Assembly (NCBI GenBank): GCA_910589555.1
Contig: CAJUTE010000012.1
Coordinates: forward strand, 1 to 58,146
Direction: 5' to 3'
DNA length: 58,146 nucleotides
DNA from: an uncultured Muribaculum sp.
GTDB taxonomy: Bacteria; Bacteroidota; Bacteroidia; Bacteroidales; Muribaculaceae
Made by a program: the position numbers and the translations under genes. The notes beneath the pieces were generated by a model. It searched no databases. It worked only from the letters and a program-made list of their open reading frames with translations, and had not been told where the DNA came from. Every line of letters begins with the position of its first letter. Within the stretch, counting starts at the first letter, position 1. Below are positions 54,047 to 58,146 of this stretch, piece by piece.

Positions 54047-55237
54047 ATGAGACTCCCTGTTTTGATTGTTGCCGTGCTTGTATTGATAGGCATATTTGTG
54101 GATTGCTATATCTGGCGTCGCATCGTTGCCGTGTCTCGTCGTCGTTGGCCGGGCGTGGCTTATGCATGGAGCTCTCTGTTTATGCTCATATTCATAATAG
54201 TGGCGGTGTGCTTGCCGAGACGTTCCGGCAGCGACGCCACTCTCACCTGCGTGATGTGGATGTTGTATGCCTATTTTTCAATCTACATCCCCAAGTATAT
54301 ATATTGCGTCATAAGCGCTTTCAGCCTCGTGCCGAGATTGTGGCACGGACGCCGTTGGAGCTTCTTTAATCCTGTTGCGGCAGTGGTCGCTGTTCTGGTG
54401 TTTATTGTGATGTGGTGGGCGGCGATAGTCAACCGCATCAGCTATCAGGTGAAGGAGGTGACCATTGAATTTGCTGACTTGCCCGAAGATTTTGACGGTT
54501 ATAAGATAGTTCAGTTCTCCGATTTCCATGTTGGGACTTATGGGTCTGACACGGCTTTTGTAAGCGAAGTGGTCGATGTGATGAACGGACTTGGCGCTGA
54601 TGCCATATTCTTCACTGGCGACATTGTGAACCGCCGCACCGGTGAGCTGACGCCATTTGTGAAGCCGTTGAGCAGGCTTCATGCGCCCGATGGAGTGTAT
54701 TCGATATTGGGTAATCATGACTATGGTGATTACTGCACTTGGGAGTCGGATGCCGATAAGGCTGAAAATCTTGAGGAAATGAAATCGCTTCAGAAAGAGA
54801 TGGGATGGGAGCTTCTCAACAATTCCACGGTATATCTTCGCGAAGGGGCTGACTCGATAGCCTTGGTCGGCGTCGAGAATTGGGGCGAACCTCCGTTTAA
54901 GGCTTATGGCGATTTGGATAAGGCTTATCCCAATCAGTCTGACAGTGTGTTTAAGATTCTCCTTACCCATAATCCTATGCACTGGGTGGAAAGAATCTCC
55001 GGCAATGACACTGTTAATATTGATCTCGCCTTGTCGGGGCACACTCATGCCATGCAGATGCAGATAGGCGGTTGGTCCCCTTCGAAATGGCGCTATCCCA
55101 CATGGGGCGGATTATATGGCGATGAGTCGGGCGCTCATAAATTATATGTCAATATCGGTTTGGGCACCGTGGCTATTCCGGCAAGAATAGGCGCTACACC
55201 TGAAATAACTTTAATTACACTCAAGAGAGCTCGATAA
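54047..55237 (+). CDS. Membrane metallophosphoesterase
   Basis: 396 residues. Four hydrophobic helices at 1-130 are followed by a periplasmic-side calcineurin-like domain with all motifs: IVQFSDFHVGT (DxH), FTGDIVNR, GNHDYGDY, LTHNPMHW and LSGHTHAMQM. Similar proteins (YkuE-like) are thought to act on phospholipids or UDP-sugars. 14 bases after the acyltransferase, which supports a role in lipid metabolism (inference). Confidence 0.88.
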   Translation: MRLPVLIVAVLVLIGIFVDCYIWRRIVAVSRRRWPGVAYAWSSLFMLIFIIVAVCLPRRSGSDATLTCVMWMLYAYFSIYIPKYIYCVISAFSLVPRLWHGRRWSFFNPVAAVVAVLVFIVMWWAAIVNRISYQVKEVTIEFADLPEDFDGYKIVQFSDFHVGTYGSDTAFVSEVVDVMNGLGADAIFFTGDIVNRRTGELTPFVKPLSRLHAPDGVYSILGNHDYGDYCTWESDADKAENLEEMKSLQKEMGWELLNNSTVYLREGADSIALVGVENWGEPPFKAYGDLDKAYPNQSDSVFKILLTHNPMHWVERISGNDTVNIDLALSGHTHAMQMQIGGWSPSKWRYPTWGGLYGDESGAHKLYVNIGLGTVAIPARIGATPEITLITLKRAR

Positions 55238-55255
55238 GCTCTTTTCTGCCTTACC

Positions 55256-57394
55256 ATGATTACCGATTTCTCTAAAATGATAGCCGACAGCTTTGGCTTG
55301 GATCAAAAGTGTGTGGCTAATACTATAAAGTTGCTCTACGAAGGGGCGACGATACCGTTCATCAGCCGATACCGCAAGGAAGCGACCGGCGGTCTCGATG
55401 AAGTGAAGATTCATGACATCAAGCTACGTTATGAGTCGCTCATGAACATCGAAAAAAGAAAAAGCACCATAATTTCAACCATAGAAGAGCTTGGGCAGCT
55501 CACTCCGGAACTTAGAAAACGCATTGAGGCTACTTTCGACTTGGCGATTCTGGAGGATATCTATCTCCCGTTCCGACCTAAGAGGCGCACTCGTGCGAAA
55601 ATAGCCTTAGATCGTGGGCTCGAACCGTTGGCGAAAATCATAATGGCTCAGAATCTCACTGATCCCGAAGAGGTGGCGGCACGGTTTGTGAAAGGCGACG
55701 TAGCCGATAAGAGTGAGGCGCTTGCCGGGGCTGCCGACATAATTGCCGAGTGGGTGTCGGAGAGTGAGAGGGCAAGAGGATTGGTTCGATCCGTGTATAG
55801 CCGCACCGCTATGTTTTCTTCGAAAGCTGTAGGAGGAAAAGAGGAGCAAGGTTCGAAATATGAAAACTATTTCAATTATTCGTCTCCTTTGAGGTCGATA
55901 TCATCCCATAGGCTGCTTGCGGTGATGCGTGGTGCGGCTGAAGGTTTCCTGAAAGTGTCGCTGGTAGTGGATGATGATGAGATCTTAAGAAAACTCTCGG
56001 CGATGTTTGTTAAAGGAGGCACACACCGTAAGGTGGAAGCGGTGATAAGCAATGCGGTGAAAGACGGATACAAACGCTTGCTGCGTCCATCGATAGAAAC
56101 CGAACTGCTGGCGGTGGCTAAGGAGAAAGCTGACAAAGTAGCCATTGCCATGTTTGCCGACAATGTCCGTCAATTGCTTCTTGCACCTCCGTTGGGTCAT
56201 AAAAGAGTGCTTGCCATCGATCCGGGATTCCGCACCGGGTGCAAGGTGGTGTGTCTGGATGCCAACGGTGATTTGAAGCACACGGAAGTGATATATCCCA
56301 ACCCTCCGCAAAATGATCGACGTGGAGCGGCGGCTAAAGTGAGCCGCCTTGTGGAGACTTACCGCATTGATGCCATTGCTGTGGGAAGCGGTACTGCGGG
56401 CAGAGAGACTGAGCAATTTCTAAGCTCAATAAGATATCCCCGCGAAGTGAAGATCTTCATCGTTAATGAAAACGGCGCATCGGTATATTCGGCGTCAAAA
56501 ATTGCTCGTGAGGAATTTCCCGACTATGATGTCACGGTGCGCGGTGCCGTGTCCATAGGCAGAAGGCTCATCGACCCGCTTGCCGAACTCGTGAAGATCG
56601 AACCTAAGTCAATTGGGGTGGGACAGTATCAGCATGATGTCGATCAGGCAAAACTTAAGGAAGCTCTCGACTATACGGTGGAAAGCTGCGTCAACTCGGT
56701 GGGAGTTGACCTGAACACCGCCTCTAAAGAGCTTCTTTCCCATATTTCCGGAATCGGGCCCGCTTTGGCAGCTAACATCGTAAATTACCGATCGGAACAT
56801 GGCGACTTTAAAAATCGCCGTCATCTGCTTGCCGTGCCGCGCATGGGGGAGAAGGCCTTTCAACAGGCGGCAGGATTTTTAAGGATCCCCGGTGGTGAAA
56901 ATATTCTTGACAATACTGCGGTGCATCCTGAAAGATATGGACTGATTGAAAAAATTGCGATAGACAATAATTGCGTGGTCAATGACTTTATTGCCGACCC
57001 GAAACGGTTTGCCGCAATAGATTTCTCTCCTTATATGAATGATAGCGTAGGACTACCCACATTTAAAGACATAATAAGTGAATTGGAAAAGCCCGGACGC
57101 GATCCGCGCAAAGAGGTTGCTGTCCTCGAATTTGACGAGCGTGTCAAGACCATCGATGATCTGCATGAAGGGATGGTGCTGAACGGAATTGTCAATAATG
57201 TCACTGCTTTCGGATGTTTTGTAGATATAGGTCTGCATCAGCACGGACTTGTCCACATATCTCAATTGACCGATAAATATGTGTCAAATCCCGCTGAGGT
57301 GGTCATGCTGCATCAGCATGTGAAAGTAAAGGTCATCGAAGTGGACCGCGGCAGGGGAAGAATATCATTATCAATGAAAGGTGTTGAGCAATGA
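55256..57394 (+). CDS. tex: Tex family RNA-binding protein
   Basis: 712 residues. N-terminal HtH-like Tex domain (VANTIKLLYEGATIPFISRY), YqgF/RNaseH-like domain (RVLAIDPGFRTGCKVVCLD), helix-hairpin-helix domain (LLSHISGIGPALAANIVNYR) and a C-terminal S1 domain (GIVNNVTAFGCFVDIGLHQH). Cytoplasmic protein that affects transcription and RNA turnover. It ends in an ATGA overlap with the folK-like gene and starts 18 bases after the phosphoesterase. Confidence 0.95.
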   Translation: MITDFSKMIADSFGLDQKCVANTIKLLYEGATIPFISRYRKEATGGLDEVKIHDIKLRYESLMNIEKRKSTIISTIEELGQLTPELRKRIEATFDLAILEDIYLPFRPKRRTRAKIALDRGLEPLAKIIMAQNLTDPEEVAARFVKGDVADKSEALAGAADIIAEWVSESERARGLVRSVYSRTAMFSSKAVGGKEEQGSKYENYFNYSSPLRSISSHRLLAVMRGAAEGFLKVSLVVDDDEILRKLSAMFVKGGTHRKVEAVISNAVKDGYKRLLRPSIETELLAVAKEKADKVAIAMFADNVRQLLLAPPLGHKRVLAIDPGFRTGCKVVCLDANGDLKHTEVIYPNPPQNDRRGAAAKVSRLVETYRIDAIAVGSGTAGRETEQFLSSIRYPREVKIFIVNENGASVYSASKIAREEFPDYDVTVRGAVSIGRRLIDPLAELVKIEPKSIGVGQYQHDVDQAKLKEALDYTVESCVNSVGVDLNTASKELLSHISGIGPALAANIVNYRSEHGDFKNRRHLLAVPRMGEKAFQQAAGFLRIPGGENILDNTAVHPERYGLIEKIAIDNNCVVNDFIADPKRFAAIDFSPYMNDSVGLPTFKDIISELEKPGRDPRKEVAVLEFDERVKTIDDLHEGMVLNGIVNNVTAFGCFVDIGLHQHGLVHISQLTDKYVSNPAEVVMLHQHVKVKVIEVDRGRGRISLSMKGVEQ

Positions 57395-57768
57395 ACAGAT
57401 TTGTGTTAAGTCTTGGAAGCAACTCAAGCGACCGCTATGAGAAGATGGACATGACCATAGAGCGGTTGAACTCATTATTAAATATAGAGGTGGCATCTTC
57501 CGTGTATGAGACCCTCCCGTGGGGTGGGGGCGATAAGCTTTACATCAATTGCGTTATGGCAGGAACCACGGCTATGGATAAGGAGAGCTTAATCGAGATG
57601 ACAAAAAATTGGGAGAAACAGCGCGGCAGAGATGAGGAGGCTAAAAAGCATGGAATAGTTCCCATAGATCTCGACATAGTGATATGGAATGACACCGTTC
57701 TCCGTCCGAAAGAGCTGAGTCGCGACTATTTTATCACCGGCTATCGTCAAATTGATCCCTGCCATTAA
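57391..57768 (+). CDS. folK: HPPK-like pterin pyrophosphokinase
   Basis: 125 residues. FVLSLGSNSSDRYEKMDMTI matches the HPPK N-terminus, and VYETLPWGGGDKLYINCVMA the substrate region. The metal motif LDLDI is present as IDLDIVIWN, keeping both aspartates. The usual arginine of the GPRTLDLDI loop is Val here, and the chain is about 30 residues shorter than typical HPPK, so activity is uncertain. It overlaps the tex stop by 4 bases. Confidence 0.78.
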   Translation: MNRFVLSLGSNSSDRYEKMDMTIERLNSLLNIEVASSVYETLPWGGGDKLYINCVMAGTTAMDKESLIEMTKNWEKQRGRDEEAKKHGIVPIDLDIVIWNDTVLRPKELSRDYFITGYRQIDPCH

Positions 57769-58146
57769 TCTCCAACTGCATTTGTCAATCCCCAAAACGC
57801 GGAATTTAGTAGCGGCGTAATCTTAGTTTTCGAGATGTCGGCAAAAAAAATAGCTCTTGAAATGTTAAAATTTCAGTTCCAATATCTCTATCAACGTGCA
57901 ATCAATAAAAATACTAATTGTAAACTAATGTTAAAAGTAAAAATTCCATGTTATGCAAATATGTTGTAAAACATATAGTTATCGTTTTATAACAAATTTC
58001 CCTCGAAAAAAGTTCGCAAAAATATTTGGAGGTTTCGAAAATATCGCATAACTTTGCACTCGCTTTTGAGAACGAAACGAACTCCAAAGCAAAACCGAAG
58101 AACATTGACATGATTAAATAGACAAGAGTAGTACAAGAGCATTAAT
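57769..58146. other. AT-rich spacer before a strong promoter
   Basis: No gene. The stretch is AT-rich and contains a 7+4+7 palindrome, ATATGTT-GTAA-AACATAT (57959-57976), and A/T tracts that could act as an upstream promoter element. It ends with a strong promoter (58025-58056) and a leader whose product is outside the window. Confidence 0.55.
58025..58056 (+). promoter_or_regulatory. Strong promoter, possibly of an rRNA operon
   Basis: TTTG (58025-58028), 20-base spacer and TAACTTTG (58049-58056), a full consensus match. The flanking CACTCGCTTTTGAGAACGAA and the following leader to 58146 resemble the leader upstream of 16S rRNA in Bacteroidales as I recall it. The transcribed gene is not in the window, so the rRNA link is inference. 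Confidence 0.65.

Overview
The window is chromosomal DNA of a Bacteroidales bacterium, probably of the Muribaculaceae (family-level call is inference). Three things point there. Several genes have the Bacteroidetes-type promoter, TTTG or TTG, 19-20 bases, then TAnnTTTG; the cleanest cases are rplU, rpsP, rpsO, ompA, mutL and the right edge. The protein families are typical of the phylum: an S16 protein with a long Ala/Lys/Glu tail, a Bacteroidetes-type omega subunit, DUF4876/DUF6850/DUF4857-like proteins and an HSDR_N-type protein beside holA. Lipid A/Kdo genes (waaA, kdsB), bamD and rseP show a Gram-negative envelope. Coding density is high and I saw no insertion sequence, prophage, CRISPR array or tRNA.

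Left part (1-8500): a minus-strand gltX-waaA-K+/H+ antiporter run, a DUF3108-like exported protein, thymidine kinase, the rplU-rpmA ribosomal operon, purN on the plus strand, and rpsP on its own promoter.

Envelope operon (8534-17383, minus strand): TonB-dependent receptor, lamin-tail-like lipoprotein (DUF4876-like), outer-membrane barrel (DUF6850-like), ABC ATPase, ABC-2-like permease, a DUF4857-like membrane protein, and a small lipoprotein with a CSHLCKHGG motif. Spacing is 2-35 bases throughout. This is the best candidate in the window for an undescribed system: an outer-membrane import route coupled to an inner-membrane ABC machine, with a possible metal-binding lipoprotein. Its substrate is unknown.

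Middle (17514-35760): a GT4 - LPG-synthase-like membrane protein - kdsB - M16-like operon, a TPR sensor kinase whose H-box lacks the usual histidine, htpG, a calcineurin-like lipoprotein, a DPP III-like M49 peptidase, rlmI-like methyltransferase, rseP, dxr, a LytM protein without zinc ligands, and a major OmpA-family protein with a strong promoter and terminator.

Right part (35940-58146): a large TPR protein, M3 peptidase, a GT2/phosphoribosyltransferase/HAD cassette, mutL, two small outer-membrane barrels, an HSDR_N-type protein divergent from holA, a LysM-PBP1 fusion, rpsO, rpoZ-like, bamD, a PASTA protein, an RluD-type pseudouridine synthase, acyltransferase, metallophosphoesterase, tex and a folK-like gene. 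The window ends just after a very strong promoter in a context that resembles an rRNA operon leader.

A recurrent theme is enzyme-family proteins that have lost catalytic residues (M16, LytM, histidine kinase H-box, MutL endonuclease motif, HPPK-like arginine, ABC Walker B glutamate). These are read directly from the translations; their functional meaning is inference.
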